Below, piece by piece: positions 41,362-50,572 of a stretch of DNA of 64,000 nucleotides. The position numbers and the translations under genes were made by a program. Under the pieces are notes generated by a model. That model made no database searches, was not told the DNA's origin, and saw only the letters and a list, made by a program, of their open reading frames with translations. How positions within the stretch are numbered: position 1 is the stretch's first letter; the number at the start of each line of letters is the position of its first letter. Source of the stretch: Chloroflexota bacterium (GTDB taxonomy: Bacteria > Chloroflexota > UBA6077 > JACCZL01); assembly GCA_020850535.1 (NCBI GenBank), contig JADZEM010000117.1, positions 1-64,000 of the forward strand, in the 5' to 3' direction.

Positions 41362-43029
41362 ATGAAGGGCATTGATGCCATCGCACAAGTCCTCAAGATC
41401 GAGGGCGTCGAGTACCTGTTCTCGTATCCGAACCACCCGCTGATCGAGGCCGCCGCGAAGGTCGGCATTCGTCCGATCATCGGCCGCAGCGAGAAGACCC
41501 TCATCAACATTGCGGACGGCTACACCCGCGCGCTGAACGGCACGAAGCCGACGGTCGTCGTGGTGCAGGGCGGCCCGGGCATCGAGAACGCCTTCGGCGG
41601 CCTGGCGCAGGCGGCGGCGGACGGCGTGCCGATGCTGGTGATGCCGGGCGGCGGCGATGCGAAGCGGCTCGGCTCGGGTGAGTTCGACCCGCTGCCCGTC
41701 TACAACCACATCATGAAGTGGACCGGCCGCATCAACCTCGTGGAGCGTATCCCCGAGCTGATGACCCGTGCCTTCTCGCAGCTCCGGAACGGCAAGCTCG
41801 GCCCGGTGCTGCTCGAGATCCCCCGCGACACTGGCAACGCCGAGACGGACGACCCGAACGGCGTCTACGTCCCGCCGAAGAAGTACCGCTCGGGCGCGGA
41901 CGCCACCGATGTGTCGGCGGCGGTCGACCTGCTCCTGGCGGCGAAGCGGCCGGTCCTGCACGTCGGCCACGGCGCCCTCTGGGCCGAGGCCTGGGACGAG
42001 GTCCGCGAGCTGGCCGAGATGCTCCAGATCCCGGTCATGACCACCATGGCCGGCAAGAGCGCGTTCCCCGAGGATCATCCGCTGGCGCTCGGCGCGGGCG
42101 GCCACACGATGACCCAGAGCGCGGCGGCCTTCCTCGTCAAGTCCGACCTGGTCTTTGGCATCGGCTGCAGCTTCGCCAAGGGCTCGTTCTCGTTCCCGAT
42201 TCCGGACGGCAAGAAGATCGTCCAGATCGTGACCGATGGCCGTGACCTGAACAAGGACCACATCGTCACGCACGCCGTCATCGGCGATGCCAAACTGGTG
42301 CTGCGCCAGATCATCAACGAGGTCGGCAAGCGCGGCGCGAAGGGGCCGAATGGCGTGGCCGACGAGGTTCGCCAGGCCAAGAACGAGTTCCTGGATGAGT
42401 GGCTGCCGCGCCTGACAGCGGACACCGCGCCGATCAGCCCATACCGCGTGATCTGGGATCTGCTCCACACCTGCGACCGGCGCAATACCGTCGTCACCCA
42501 CGACTCGGGCAACCCGCGCGACCAGACCCTGCCGTTCTTCGAGGCGGTCGCCCCGCGCGGCTACATCGGCTGGGGCAAGTCCACCCAGCTTGGCACCGGC
42601 TACGGCGTCGCGATGGGCGCGAAGCTGGCGTTCCCCGACAAGCTCTGCGTCAACATCATGGGCGACCTGGCGTTCGGCACGGCCGGCATGGAGATCGAGA
42701 CGGCCTTCCGCGAGCGGCTGCCGATCATGACGGTCCTGCTGAACAACTCGGTGCTGGGCGGCTACAGCAACTACATGCCGGTCGCCAGCGAGAAGTTCGA
42801 CTCGAACAAGCTGACCGGGAACTACACCGAGGTCGCCAAGGGCCTCGGGGCGTACTCGGAGAAGGTCACCAACCCGGCCGACGTGAAGGGCGCGTTCGAG
42901 CGCGGCATCCAGGCGACGCGAGACGGTCGCCCGGTCCTGCTTGAGTTCATCACCCGCGAGGAGCCGGTCTTCCCTGAGTGCAACCGCGTGATCCGCGAGG
43001 CGACGGAGCGCGAGCTGGCTCGCGCGTAA
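41362..43029 (+). CDS. Thiamine diphosphate-dependent 2-keto acid enzyme
   Basis: A 555-residue ThDP enzyme of the acetolactate synthase-like superfamily. E44 (GRSEKTLINIADGYTRA) is the activating Glu. The diphosphate motif reads GDLAFGTAGMEIET, with Leu in place of the second Gly of GDG, but the Asn 27 residues on is kept (LLNNSVLGGYSNY). This differs from the other two ThDP proteins in the window. The pairing with a divergent HpcH/HpaI-like protein suggests breakdown or building of a branched or hydroxylated 2-keto acid. Which one cannot be read from the sequence. A terminator-like hairpin follows. Confidence 0.87.
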   Translation: MKGIDAIAQVLKIEGVEYLFSYPNHPLIEAAAKVGIRPIIGRSEKTLINIADGYTRALNGTKPTVVVVQGGPGIENAFGGLAQAAADGVPMLVMPGGGDAKRLGSGEFDPLPVYNHIMKWTGRINLVERIPELMTRAFSQLRNGKLGPVLLEIPRDTGNAETDDPNGVYVPPKKYRSGADATDVSAAVDLLLAAKRPVLHVGHGALWAEAWDEVRELAEMLQIPVMTTMAGKSAFPEDHPLALGAGGHTMTQSAAAFLVKSDLVFGIGCSFAKGSFSFPIPDGKKIVQIVTDGRDLNKDHIVTHAVIGDAKLVLRQIINEVGKRGAKGPNGVADEVRQAKNEFLDEWLPRLTADTAPISPYRVIWDLLHTCDRRNTVVTHDSGNPRDQTLPFFEAVAPRGYIGWGKSTQLGTGYGVAMGAKLAFPDKLCVNIMGDLAFGTAGMEIETAFRERLPIMTVLLNNSVLGGYSNYMPVASEKFDSNKLTGNYTEVAKGLGAYSEKVTNPADVKGAFERGIQATRDGRPVLLEFITREEPVFPECNRVIREATERELARA

Positions 43030-43057
43030 GCCTCACGCGCGCAGCTCGGGCGGCTAC

Positions 43058-43090
43058 AGGCCCCCGTTCCCGTATTGGGAGCGGGGGCCT
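43058..43090. terminator. Bidirectional terminator hairpin
   Basis: A 14-bp stem (AGGCCCCCGTTCCC against GGGAGCGGGGGCCT, one G-U pair, loop GTATT) lies between convergent genes 41362-43029 and 43093-43833. Confidence 0.65.
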
Positions 43091-43092
43091 CG

Positions 43093-43833
43093 TCAGTCGT
43101 CGTTCTCGTTGGTCGGCTTCGGGGTCTTCGTCGGTGTCGGCGTCCTGGTGTAGAACGGCTGCCGGATCTGCAGCTCGACCTTCCGACAGGGGACCGTCGA
43201 GTCCACGTAGTAAGTGTAGACGTGCTGGCCCGGCCACGTCGCCTGGATGGTCCACTCCCAGACGAAGCCCAGCTGACCCGGGCGCTCGCGGAGAAACGTG
43301 GTGCGCTCGGTGCCGGCGAGGCGCGGGTAGCGGTTCTGGTACGCCGAGCTGACCGCGACGATCACTTCGCTGTTGGTGCGCGGGTCTTCAGGCACGAACG
43401 TGATCTGCTCGTCGCCGAAGCAACGGTCGCCCAGGTAGGGGATGGGCGACGGCGAGGGGACGTGTGGCGGCAGCGGCGTCCCGGTCACGCCGATGGTCGG
43501 CGTGGTGGTGGCGAACCCGCCGATGGTCGCCGTGGCGGTGGCGAACCCGCCGTCGGCGGGCGCCGCGGGCGTGGCCTGCTCCGAGCCGGGCAGCGGCGCT
43601 GCCTCGGAGCCAGCGGGCGACGGATCGCCCGCCTGCGCGGCCGGAGCGGCCAGCGCAACGCGGTCCGCGTCAGGGCCGTGCTGGCCGGGCGAGCGCTGCG
43701 TCGGCCCCGCTCCCGCCTGCCACAGCCCGGCGATACCCGAGGCCCAGCCGACCAGCAGCACGAGAAGCACGCGGGCGAGGACCGGCAGCCCACCACGCCA
43801 CCATCGACCGGACGACGACGAACGTCGAGTCAC
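43093..43833 (-). CDS. Membrane-anchored low-complexity protein, unknown
   Basis: About 246 residues from GTG 43833 (weak ribosome binding site). One membrane helix lies near residues 16-36 (LPVLARVLLVLLVGWASGIA). A long Ala/Pro/Thr-rich linker contains two tandem copies of an ATIGGFATTT-like unit. A C-terminal domain of about 110 residues (GDRCFGDEQITFVPEDPRTN ... YTYYVDSTVPCRKVELQIRQ) has two Cys and an immunoglobulin-like look. It ends in TPTPTKTPKP. It probably displays a small beta-domain outside the membrane. No family recognised. Confidence 0.6.
   Translation of the reverse strand: MTRRSSSSGRWWRGGLPVLARVLLVLLVGWASGIAGLWQAGAGPTQRSPGQHGPDADRVALAAPAAQAGDPSPAGSEAAPLPGSEQATPAAPADGGFATATATIGGFATTTPTIGVTGTPLPPHVPSPSPIPYLGDRCFGDEQITFVPEDPRTNSEVIVAVSSAYQNRYPRLAGTERTTFLRERPGQLGFVWEWTIQATWPGQHVYTYYVDSTVPCRKVELQIRQPFYTRTPTPTKTPKPTNENDD
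43489..43548. repeat. 30-bp tandem repeat inside a gene
   Basis: Two head-to-tail 30-base units (start GCCGATGGTCG, end GCGAACCC) differing at two bases encode a 10-residue repeat in the linker of the minus-strand protein. Copy number may vary between strains. Confidence 0.8.
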
Positions 43834-44057
43834 GCGGCCACACGCCTGCGCCAGCCTGGCGCAATCCTCAGCGCAGCCATGGCGCTCCCTGCCCCTGTGC
43901 GACGGGTCTGTGCGGAGTCGCAGCGCTCGCGCGCACGGTCGCCCGACCGCGATTGTACACCCGGTCGTCGCTGCCGGCCCGAACCGGGCCGTTTCGCCCT
44001 TCCAGCGCGCCGTCACGTAGAATCCGGAAGCAGACTGAGAGACAGGAACATCAGACC

Positions 44058-44303
44058 GTGACGCTTCGCATCCGCCTCTTCGCTTCGTTTCGCGAGGCCG
44101 TGGGAACCGGCTCGCTGACCTGGGATGCGCCCGCCGGAGCAACTGTCGCGGATGTGGTCGCGGCGCTGCAGGCGGCGTACCCGAAGCTTGGACCAGCCTC
44201 TGACCGCGCGCTGCTGGCTGTGAACCAGGAGTATGTCGGCGCGGAGTATCGCCTGTCCGACGGCGACGAGCTGGCGCTGATCCCGCCAGTCAGCGGCGGC
44301 TGA
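44058..44303 (+). CDS. moaD: Molybdopterin synthase small subunit MoaD
   Basis: An 81-residue ubiquitin-fold protein. It opens MTLRIRLFASFREAVG and ends LALIPPVSGG, with the C-terminal Gly-Gly that is adenylated and thiocarboxylated to deliver sulfur to molybdopterin. VNQEYVGAEYRLSDGDE is the usual loop. No other moa gene is seen in the window, so it could also be a ubiquitin-like sulfur carrier for another pathway. The GTG has only a weak upstream AGGA. Confidence 0.9.
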   Translation: MTLRIRLFASFREAVGTGSLTWDAPAGATVADVVAALQAAYPKLGPASDRALLAVNQEYVGAEYRLSDGDELALIPPVSGG

Positions 44304-44352
44304 CGCTCGGCTAACTGGCGGCTGACCGAGCGTCCGCCCGATTCGACCGGCG

Positions 44353-45792
44353 CTAGCTGTCCTCGTCTGACGCGTCGTCGGTGGGCTCGTTTTCGGGCGT
44401 GGCCGGCACGGGCGTGGGCGAGCCAGACGGCAGGGCTGACGGCCCGGCTGGGGCCGGCGAGGGCGCGGCCTGCGGGCGGGTCGGCGTCGGCGCGACTGGA
44501 CCGGCTGCCCCAATGGTCGCCGCGCTGAGCGCCGCCTCGACCTGTGCCAGCGTACCGTTGTCCGGCGCGTACGCGATCCGCACCACGTTGTCGGTCTTGA
44601 TCGCCTGGATGGCGTACTCAGGCGTCGTCCAGCGCGCCAGTGAGGGCTGCACCACGGTGCGGGCCGCGCCGGCCTTGAACTGGGCCTCGATGCTCGCCTC
44701 GAAGGCGTTGTACATCTCGGCAGCGTCTGCCTCGGTGTCCCAGACGGTCACCATCCCGACGACGCGCCTGCCGCTGCCATCCTCCAGGATCGTGTAGACG
44801 TCGCCGCCCCAGCCGGCCGCTGCCGCCTCGGAGTCGGCCCAGCCGAGGTGTGGCTCCAGCAGCAGCCGCAGCACCAGTTCGCCGAAGGTGTCGGTGCGCA
44901 GCGTCTGCCAGTCGCCGTTGAGCGACCGCTCCAGCGGCTCGATGGTCACCCGGACCGGCTGCTCGCCGGCGACGTACTTCTCCGGATGCAGGATCTGCTC
45001 CGTGGAGCGTGGCGGATTCATCAACGCCTGGTTCACGGCGTCGTAGCCGCCGTCCTGGTAGAGCAGTTGAGCGAAGACCCAGCCCGCGTCGTAGGGGAAC
45101 AGCAGCTCACCGCGCGCCAGCAGGGGGGCGGTGTCGAGCACGGGATCGGCCGGGACCGGCTCATCCCCGAGCGAGCGCTTGTCGCTCGGGCGCAGGTACT
45201 GGCGGCCCCAGATCCGCATCGTTAGCATCGCGTCGCCTTCGACCAGCGCGCGGGCGGCCATGTCCGCATCGCTGTTCTCGGGCTTGAGCGGCAGGATGCC
45301 CCGCAGCCCGAAATACTGATCCTGCAGGGCGTGCGTCAGTTCGTGGGCCAGGATCAACCGCTCGTTGGCGTCGAGGTCGTCGGCGGCGTCCGCCACCATG
45401 TAGATAACGCGGTCCTGATAGTCGTACAGGGCCACCGTCTGCTCGTCGAGCAGGCGGAGCTGCAGTTGCCGCAGATCGTAGCCGCGCGGCGTTGCGCCGA
45501 GGACTTCGAGCAGCATCTGGCTTGTCAGGAACTCGCGGATCGTGCGCGGCTCGTTCAGTTCCCTGGACAGCTTCGCGACGAGCGCAGACTTCGCCATGGG
45601 TGTGACGGGCGTCTCAGACTTCGGGGTGAGGCCGCGTACCTGGGCGATCTGCTGCGAGATCGTTGCGACGACGGCGTCGGCCTGTGGAGCCGGCGCCGCC
45701 AGCGCCTGCTGGGCGACAATGGCCACCAGACCGAGGGCGGTGGCCGTGGTGAGAACGCGCGAGAGCACTGGGCGCAGTCGGCCACGCCCCAT
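44353..45792 (-). CDS. Exported zinc metalloprotease-like protein (HELTH)
   Basis: A 479-residue protein with a signal peptide (residues about 1-32). The zinc motif is H150-E-L-T-H154 in ILAHELTHALQDQY, with a possible third ligand E185 in ALVEGDAML, as in gluzincins. The flanks (YDYQDRVIYMVADA, LLFPYDAGWVFAQLLY) resemble uncharacterised exported HExxH proteins. The C-terminal 70 residues are Pro/Ala/Thr-rich and acidic. The ATG overlaps the stop of the RNase Y-like gene by one base (TGATG), so the two are translated together. Targets unknown. Confidence 0.8.
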   Translation of the reverse strand: MGRGRLRPVLSRVLTTATALGLVAIVAQQALAAPAPQADAVVATISQQIAQVRGLTPKSETPVTPMAKSALVAKLSRELNEPRTIREFLTSQMLLEVLGATPRGYDLRQLQLRLLDEQTVALYDYQDRVIYMVADAADDLDANERLILAHELTHALQDQYFGLRGILPLKPENSDADMAARALVEGDAMLTMRIWGRQYLRPSDKRSLGDEPVPADPVLDTAPLLARGELLFPYDAGWVFAQLLYQDGGYDAVNQALMNPPRSTEQILHPEKYVAGEQPVRVTIEPLERSLNGDWQTLRTDTFGELVLRLLLEPHLGWADSEAAAAGWGGDVYTILEDGSGRRVVGMVTVWDTEADAAEMYNAFEASIEAQFKAGAARTVVQPSLARWTTPEYAIQAIKTDNVVRIAYAPDNGTLAQVEAALSAATIGAAGPVAPTPTRPQAAPSPAPAGPSALPSGSPTPVPATPENEPTDDASDEDS

Positions 45793-47390
45793 CAGCCGCG
45801 ACGCCCCGAGCGCCTGCCGCCCTGGTGCCGGCCGCTCTCCGGTCTGGCGGCTCCGTTGTTGCCGCCACCCTCGCCGCGGTGGCGGTTCCGGCCGACCAGG
45901 AATGCCAGCGTCAGCCCGACGCGCGGCCCGAGCGAGGCATCGACCTTCTCCAGCACGGCCCGTGCGAGCTGGATGCGGCCCACCGTGTCCAGTTGCTCGG
46001 CCGGCCGCACGAACAGCCGCACCCGGGTGCCCACCTGGAACGCCTGGGCCTCGCTGACGCCAGGGACGATCGCAGCCGCCCGCTCGACGGCATCCACGCG
46101 TCGGGTCGGGGACTCATCTCGCGAGGCGTGCCACCCCTCCACCAGCGCCCGCGCCAGCCAGATCGATGCCTGATCGGCAGTCACCAGCGGATAGAGGTCG
46201 GTCGGAGGCTTCAGCGCGGCGATGACCGCCTGCGACTCGCTCGCCCGGGCCAGCACGTCGGCGGTGATCGCATCGACCGAGCCGCCGGCCTCCGGACCGA
46301 CCGCCCGTCCGATCCCGCTGAGCAGCGCGGCCCGCCGCACCACCCGTGCGTCGCCGCGCAGCTCCGTGGCGATGGCGGCGGCAATGCCCGACAGCCGGAC
46401 GGCCATCTCCAGGGCGTTCTCGGTCTCGCCTCGGAAAAGGCCCAGCCGCCCCAGCAGATCCGCGATCTCCGGGGGAACGTGGCCGGCGCCGGCAGCGTCG
46501 GCCGCCCGCTGGCCTTCCTCGCGCAGCGCATGCTCCAGCGACTCGCGCGCCCGCTTCACGGCGTCCTCGACCCGACCCGGATGAATCCGGCCGTCGTCCA
46601 CGAGGTCGAGCAACGCGAGGCGAGCGACCTCCCGCCGGAACGGGTCGAAGCCAGAGAGGGTGACGACGTCGGGGGCATCGTCGATCACCAGCTCGACGCC
46701 GGTCATCGACTCGAACGCCTTGATGTTGCGGCCCTCCCGCCCGATGATTCGCCCCTTGATCTCTTCGCGCGGGATCGGCACAGGCACCAGCGCGAACTCG
46801 CCCACCAGTTCGCTGGCCGAGCGCTGGACGGCCAGGGCAGCCGGCCGCGCCCGCACCCGCTGGAAGGCGTCGGACGCCTCTTCGAGCACGGCCTCGGCGC
46901 GGGAGGCCGACCGCTCGCGCGCGCTCGGCGCTACCCGCTCCAGCAGCGTACGGCGGGCATCGCTCGGGGCCAGTGCAGCAATCGCCTCGAACGCCGACCG
47001 CTGCTCCTCCAGGTGGGACTCGGCAGCGCCGTACCGCTCGTTCTGGCCGGACTCGCGAGTGGCGAGCGTGGCCTCGCGGCCTACCAGCCCGTCCATCCGC
47101 CCGTCGAGCCGCTCTTCACGCCGAAGCAGACGCTGCTCGACCTCTTCGAGGGAGGTCAGCGTCTGCCGAACCGTTGCCTCAGCTTCTGCGCGGATCTCCA
47201 GGGCCTGGCTGCGCGCGGACCGCAACCGCTCCTCAAGCTCGCTGCGAGCGCCGGCAAGCAGGTCGTCGCGGGGCGGAGGCTCGCGCCGCGACAGTTTGTA
47301 CGCGATCCCAAATCCCAGCACGAGCGCTGCAATCGGGACGAGCACAAGCGCCACATCTGGAATGGAGCTCACGTCCAGTTGCCTTTCCAT
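45792..47390 (-). CDS. RNase Y homologue with a destroyed HD active site
   Basis: A 532-residue protein with the RNase Y layout: an N-terminal membrane helix (about 12-30), a long coiled coil (to about 190), a KH RNA-binding domain (GRIIGREGRNIKAFESMTGV) and a C-terminal HD-like domain. The KH part is nearly perfect. The HD domain is not: the HD pair of the ALLHDIGKA motif reads SG (residues 358-359, ALLSGIGRAV), the earlier QHS helix reads EMA, and the HHGD region reads LKPPTD. The fold can still be followed to VGTRVRLFVRP at the end. It should bind RNA but not cleave it. A second, active RNase Y elsewhere would be expected. Confidence 0.85.
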   Translation of the reverse strand: MERQLDVSSIPDVALVLVPIAALVLGFGIAYKLSRREPPPRDDLLAGARSELEERLRSARSQALEIRAEAEATVRQTLTSLEEVEQRLLRREERLDGRMDGLVGREATLATRESGQNERYGAAESHLEEQRSAFEAIAALAPSDARRTLLERVAPSARERSASRAEAVLEEASDAFQRVRARPAALAVQRSASELVGEFALVPVPIPREEIKGRIIGREGRNIKAFESMTGVELVIDDAPDVVTLSGFDPFRREVARLALLDLVDDGRIHPGRVEDAVKRARESLEHALREEGQRAADAAGAGHVPPEIADLLGRLGLFRGETENALEMAVRLSGIAAAIATELRGDARVVRRAALLSGIGRAVGPEAGGSVDAITADVLARASESQAVIAALKPPTDLYPLVTADQASIWLARALVEGWHASRDESPTRRVDAVERAAAIVPGVSEAQAFQVGTRVRLFVRPAEQLDTVGRIQLARAVLEKVDASLGPRVGLTLAFLVGRNRHRGEGGGNNGAARPESGRHQGGRRSGRRG

Positions 47391-47655
47391 CGTCAAATAG
47401 CCCACCAGGAAGCAGGACGCACCGCTGGTGGGCGTGGCGCCATTATGCCGTGCCGCGAACGCCCTCCGCGACCGAATCATCCGTCAGGACGCAGTCAGGA
47501 CAGTTGCGTCCAGACCCAGTGCGCCGATCCTCGCCCAGAGATCGGACACCGCCCAGGAGTCCCGGCGCATACTATCGCCGACTACCAGGACAACTCCCCC
47601 GGGCCGCCGCGCCTGTCGATTGCGCGCCCGGGCTGCGCCCACCAGAGGAGCGATC

Positions 47656-48273
47656 ATGACCGTAGCGTCCGAGACACCCGCCGGCCACCGCACCGCCCAC
47701 ATCCGCCGCGAGACCAAAGAGACGACCATCGATCTGAGCCTTGACCTCGACGGGACCGGTCAGGCCGACATCTCGACGGGCATCGGCTTTCTCGATCACA
47801 TGCTCGACGCGCTCGCGCGGCACTCGCGGATCGACCTCACCGTGCGCGCGAGCGGCGACCTCCACATCGACGCGCACCACACCGCCGAGGACATCGCCAT
47901 CGTGCTCGGTCAGGCGCTCGACCGGGCGCTGGGCGACAAGAAGGGGCTGCGGCGTTTCGCCGACGCCATCTGCCCGCTGGACGAGGCGCTGTCTCAGGTG
48001 GTGCTCGACCTGAGCGGGCGCGGGTTCGCCGCCATCGACCTCCCATTCCGGGGTGAGCGGGTCGGGCAGCTGCCCACCGAGATGATCCCGCACTTCCTCT
48101 ACTCGTTCGCCATCGAGGGGCGGCTGACACTCCACGTACGCCTGCTGGCTGGCGAGAACGACCACCACCGCGCCGAAGCAACCTTCAAGGCCCTGGCGCG
48201 CTGCCTGGACATCGCGACCAGGATCGACCCACGGATCGCGTCGCAGGTGCCGTCAACCAAGGGCGCGCTGTAA
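47656..48273 (+). CDS. hisB: Imidazoleglycerol-phosphate dehydratase HisB
   Basis: A 205-residue enzyme of histidine synthesis, converting imidazole glycerol phosphate to imidazole acetol phosphate. The two repeats carry the manganese ligands: GFLDHMLDALARHS and IDAHHTAEDIAI in the first half, and PTEMIPHFLYSFA and GENDHHRAEATFKALA in the second. It has the monofunctional form without the phosphatase domain. The ATG follows AGAGGAG. It is separated from other his genes and divergent from the RNase Y homologue. Confidence 0.96.
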   Translation: MTVASETPAGHRTAHIRRETKETTIDLSLDLDGTGQADISTGIGFLDHMLDALARHSRIDLTVRASGDLHIDAHHTAEDIAIVLGQALDRALGDKKGLRRFADAICPLDEALSQVVLDLSGRGFAAIDLPFRGERVGQLPTEMIPHFLYSFAIEGRLTLHVRLLAGENDHHRAEATFKALARCLDIATRIDPRIASQVPSTKGAL

Positions 48274-48326
48274 GACTGGACTCGGCTGACGCCTGGACTG
48301 GCGTCCGCGGTCACAAGGAGACGACG

Positions 48327-49379
48327 ATGTCGGAGACGTTCCGGGTCGGCCTGACCCGCGACTTCCTGAAGCCCGATGGGACGCTCAGTCTGGGCGACAT
48401 CGGCCTGGACTTGCTGGACGCCGCGCCGGGCGTCGAGCGTCAATTCCTGCCCGAGGATGTGCCAGAGCTCCGCCCGTCCGATCTGGCCGGCTTCGACGCG
48501 ATCCTGGTGCTCGCGCCACGAGTCACGGCGGCGAGCCTGGCAGGGAACGAGCGGCTCGCCATCGTCGCGCGGTTCGGCGTGGGCTACGAGACCATCGACG
48601 TGGACGCCTGCACCGAACGCGGCATCGTGCTGACCATCACCCCGGACGGCGTCCGCCGCCCGGTCGCCACGTCGGTTCTCACCCTGATGCTGGCGCTGAC
48701 CCACAAGCTGCTGATCAAACACGAGCTGACGCGCGCGGGCCGCTGGGCTGAGAAGCTCGATCACATGGGGATGGGCCTGACCGGGCGGACCCTGGGCGTG
48801 ATCGGGCTGGGCAACATCGGGCGGGACGTTTTCAAGCTCGCCGCGCCGTTGGAGATGCGCCACCTGACGTTCGATCCGTGGGTGACGCCCGCGCAAGCCC
48901 GGGCCGGCGGCGCGACACTGGTCGATCTGGACACGCTGCTGCGTGAATCCGACGTGGTCTCCGTCAACTGCCCGCTGACGCCCGACACGCACCACCTGCT
49001 CAATCGGGAACGGCTCGGGCTGATGAAGCCGACCGCCTACCTGATCAACACGGCGCGCGGCCCAATCGTCGATCAGCGGGCGCTCTACGACGTGCTCCGG
49101 GAGCGTCGCATCGCCGGCGCGGCTCTCGACGTGTTTGACCCCGAGCCGCCGGACCCCTCCGACCCGCTGCTGCAGCTCGACAACGTCATCCTCGCGCCGC
49201 ACGGCATTTGCTGGACCGACGAGTGCTTCCACGGCAACGGTTCCAGCGCCTGCCGCTCGATCCTCGATATCGCCGGCGGTCGGACGCCGACCCATGTGGT
49301 CAACCGGGCGGCGCTCGACAGCCCGCGTTTCCGGGCGAAGCTGCAACGGCTAGCCAGCAGGGCCGCCGGCAACGAATAA
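48327..49379 (+). CDS. D-isomer-specific 2-hydroxyacid dehydrogenase
   Basis: A 350-residue NAD-dependent dehydrogenase. The Rossmann motif is LGVIGLGNIGRDVF. Catalytic residues appear as Arg in INTARGPIVD, Glu in LDVFDPEPPD and His in ILAPHGICW. FGVGYETIDVDACTERGI is typical of the phosphoglycerate dehydrogenase-like branch. It lacks the ACT domain of SerA and likely reduces a 2-keto acid. ATG follows AAGGAG. It is 53 bases after hisB on the same strand, but no function links the two. Confidence 0.92.
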   Translation: MSETFRVGLTRDFLKPDGTLSLGDIGLDLLDAAPGVERQFLPEDVPELRPSDLAGFDAILVLAPRVTAASLAGNERLAIVARFGVGYETIDVDACTERGIVLTITPDGVRRPVATSVLTLMLALTHKLLIKHELTRAGRWAEKLDHMGMGLTGRTLGVIGLGNIGRDVFKLAAPLEMRHLTFDPWVTPAQARAGGATLVDLDTLLRESDVVSVNCPLTPDTHHLLNRERLGLMKPTAYLINTARGPIVDQRALYDVLRERRIAGAALDVFDPEPPDPSDPLLQLDNVILAPHGICWTDECFHGNGSSACRSILDIAGGRTPTHVVNRAALDSPRFRAKLQRLASRAAGNE

Positions 49380-49407
49380 TGAAGGGTCGCATCGGGAACA
49401 GCCGGGA

Positions 49408-49869
49408 GTGATCCGCCGGCGTACCGTATGCGTATCTCCTGGTATGAGGGTGCGCGTGACGTTCGGCTCCTGGCGCGGCTGGCGGCTGCTGTCGGTGGTG
49501 CTCGTCGTCCTCGGACTGGCGGTCACCGCACCTCCGGGTGCGCCGTTTCAGGCTGCCGACCACGCAGGCGCGCTCGTCCACCCGATCTTCCCGCACGCGC
49601 ACCAGTCCGACGAGGTGTACGCGCACGACGGCGGGGCCTACGCGCTGGCGAGCCATGACCCAGCATCGCAGGATGTCGCGCCGGGCTTGAGCGTCCCCCA
49701 GGCTGGCACCGGCCTCCACGACGGCGTCGGCGGCATCGCGCTGCCATTCGCCCTGGCGATCTTGTTTGTCGCGCTGACCGCCCGCCGTGGCGTCACGGAG
49801 CTGCCGTTGCTCGGACTCGCCGTCGCGCCCGCGACGCCGCCTCCCCGACTCGTCTCCCGGTATCGGTAG
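49408..49869 (+). CDS. Small His-rich membrane protein beside copper genes
   Basis: Up to 153 residues from GTG 49408; ATG 49444 gives 141. It has two hydrophobic segments (about 26-44 and 109-127), with a loop between that is rich in His (VHPIFPHAHQSDEVYAHDGG, ALASHD). That loop lies on the outer face if the first helix is a signal anchor, and could bind copper or zinc. No family is recognised. The block of CopC and CopD genes downstream suggests a metal-handling role, which is inference. Confidence 0.6.
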   Translation: MIRRRTVCVSPGMRVRVTFGSWRGWRLLSVVLVVLGLAVTAPPGAPFQAADHAGALVHPIFPHAHQSDEVYAHDGGAYALASHDPASQDVAPGLSVPQAGTGLHDGVGGIALPFALAILFVALTARRGVTELPLLGLAVAPATPPPRLVSRYR

Positions 49870-50092
49870 TCGCCCTCAGGCAGAGCGAGCACCATCAGCG
49901 TTGTACCCTCCTGATGGAACCGCACCAGTGGCTGTCTCGTTCTGTCCAATAGGGGCAGGGTCCGCGGTCCACGACAGCACGACCCTGGCGATCGTTCGCT
50001 GGGGCGTTGCGGAAGCGCCCTGCCCAGGCGTGGGGCAATCCTTGGCTGCCCGTTCATGTTGGGAATCGGACAGCCCGAACCAGGGGAGACAC

Positions 50093-50572
50093 ATGCTTCG
50101 CAGATTCGCTGGCGGTCGTCAGGTGGCAGCGCTGGCATTGGCATTGGGGCTGGTGCTGTCGAGCGCCGTGAGTGCGTTCGCGCACGCGCGGTTCGAGCGT
50201 ACCGAGCCGCCGATCACCGCGCCGTTTGACGGCTCGCCCATCACCGTGAAGGCCTATTTCTCGCAGGAGCTCACGTCGAAGAGCTCCATCCGCGTCGTCG
50301 ACGCGAACGGCGTACAGGTTGACCTCGGCGATGGTCACGTTGACCTGGATGATCCGATCCGCAAGACGATGCTGGTCAGCCTGCCGGCGCTGCCGGTCGG
50401 CGTCTACACCATCGAATACCAGGCCGACTCCGCCGAGGACGGCCACGGCGAGCCGGGCATGGCGCAGTTTGGCGTCGGCATGCTGCCAGCCGGGGCCGAG
50501 CAGCCCGCCACCACCGACGAGTACGGCCCGACGGGCCTCTCGCCGGAGATGGCGCGTCCGCTGACTCAGTAG
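50093..50572 (+). CDS. copC: Secreted copper-binding protein CopC
   Basis: A 159-residue exported protein. Cleavage of the signal peptide after AFA would leave His31 as the first mature residue, as in CopC proteins that hold Cu(II) through the N-terminal amino group and His imidazole. The domain then shows HARFERTEPP, VKAYFSQELTSKSSIRVVDANG and LPVGVYTIEYQADSAEDGHGE, with the DGHGE His as another likely ligand. A short unstructured tail follows. The ATG follows AGGGGAGA. It probably delivers copper to the CopD part of the fusion protein at 51251. Confidence 0.85.
   Translation: MLRRFAGGRQVAALALALGLVLSSAVSAFAHARFERTEPPITAPFDGSPITVKAYFSQELTSKSSIRVVDANGVQVDLGDGHVDLDDPIRKTMLVSLPALPVGVYTIEYQADSAEDGHGEPGMAQFGVGMLPAGAEQPATTDEYGPTGLSPEMARPLTQ

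Noticed and set aside
44058-44303. moaD as part of a molybdenum cofactor operon
   Set aside because: No other moa, mob or mog gene is in the window, so only the single gene is reported.
47656-49379. hisB and the 2-hydroxyacid dehydrogenase as one histidine operon
   Set aside because: No further his genes follow, and the dehydrogenase has its own ribosome binding site and no role in histidine synthesis.
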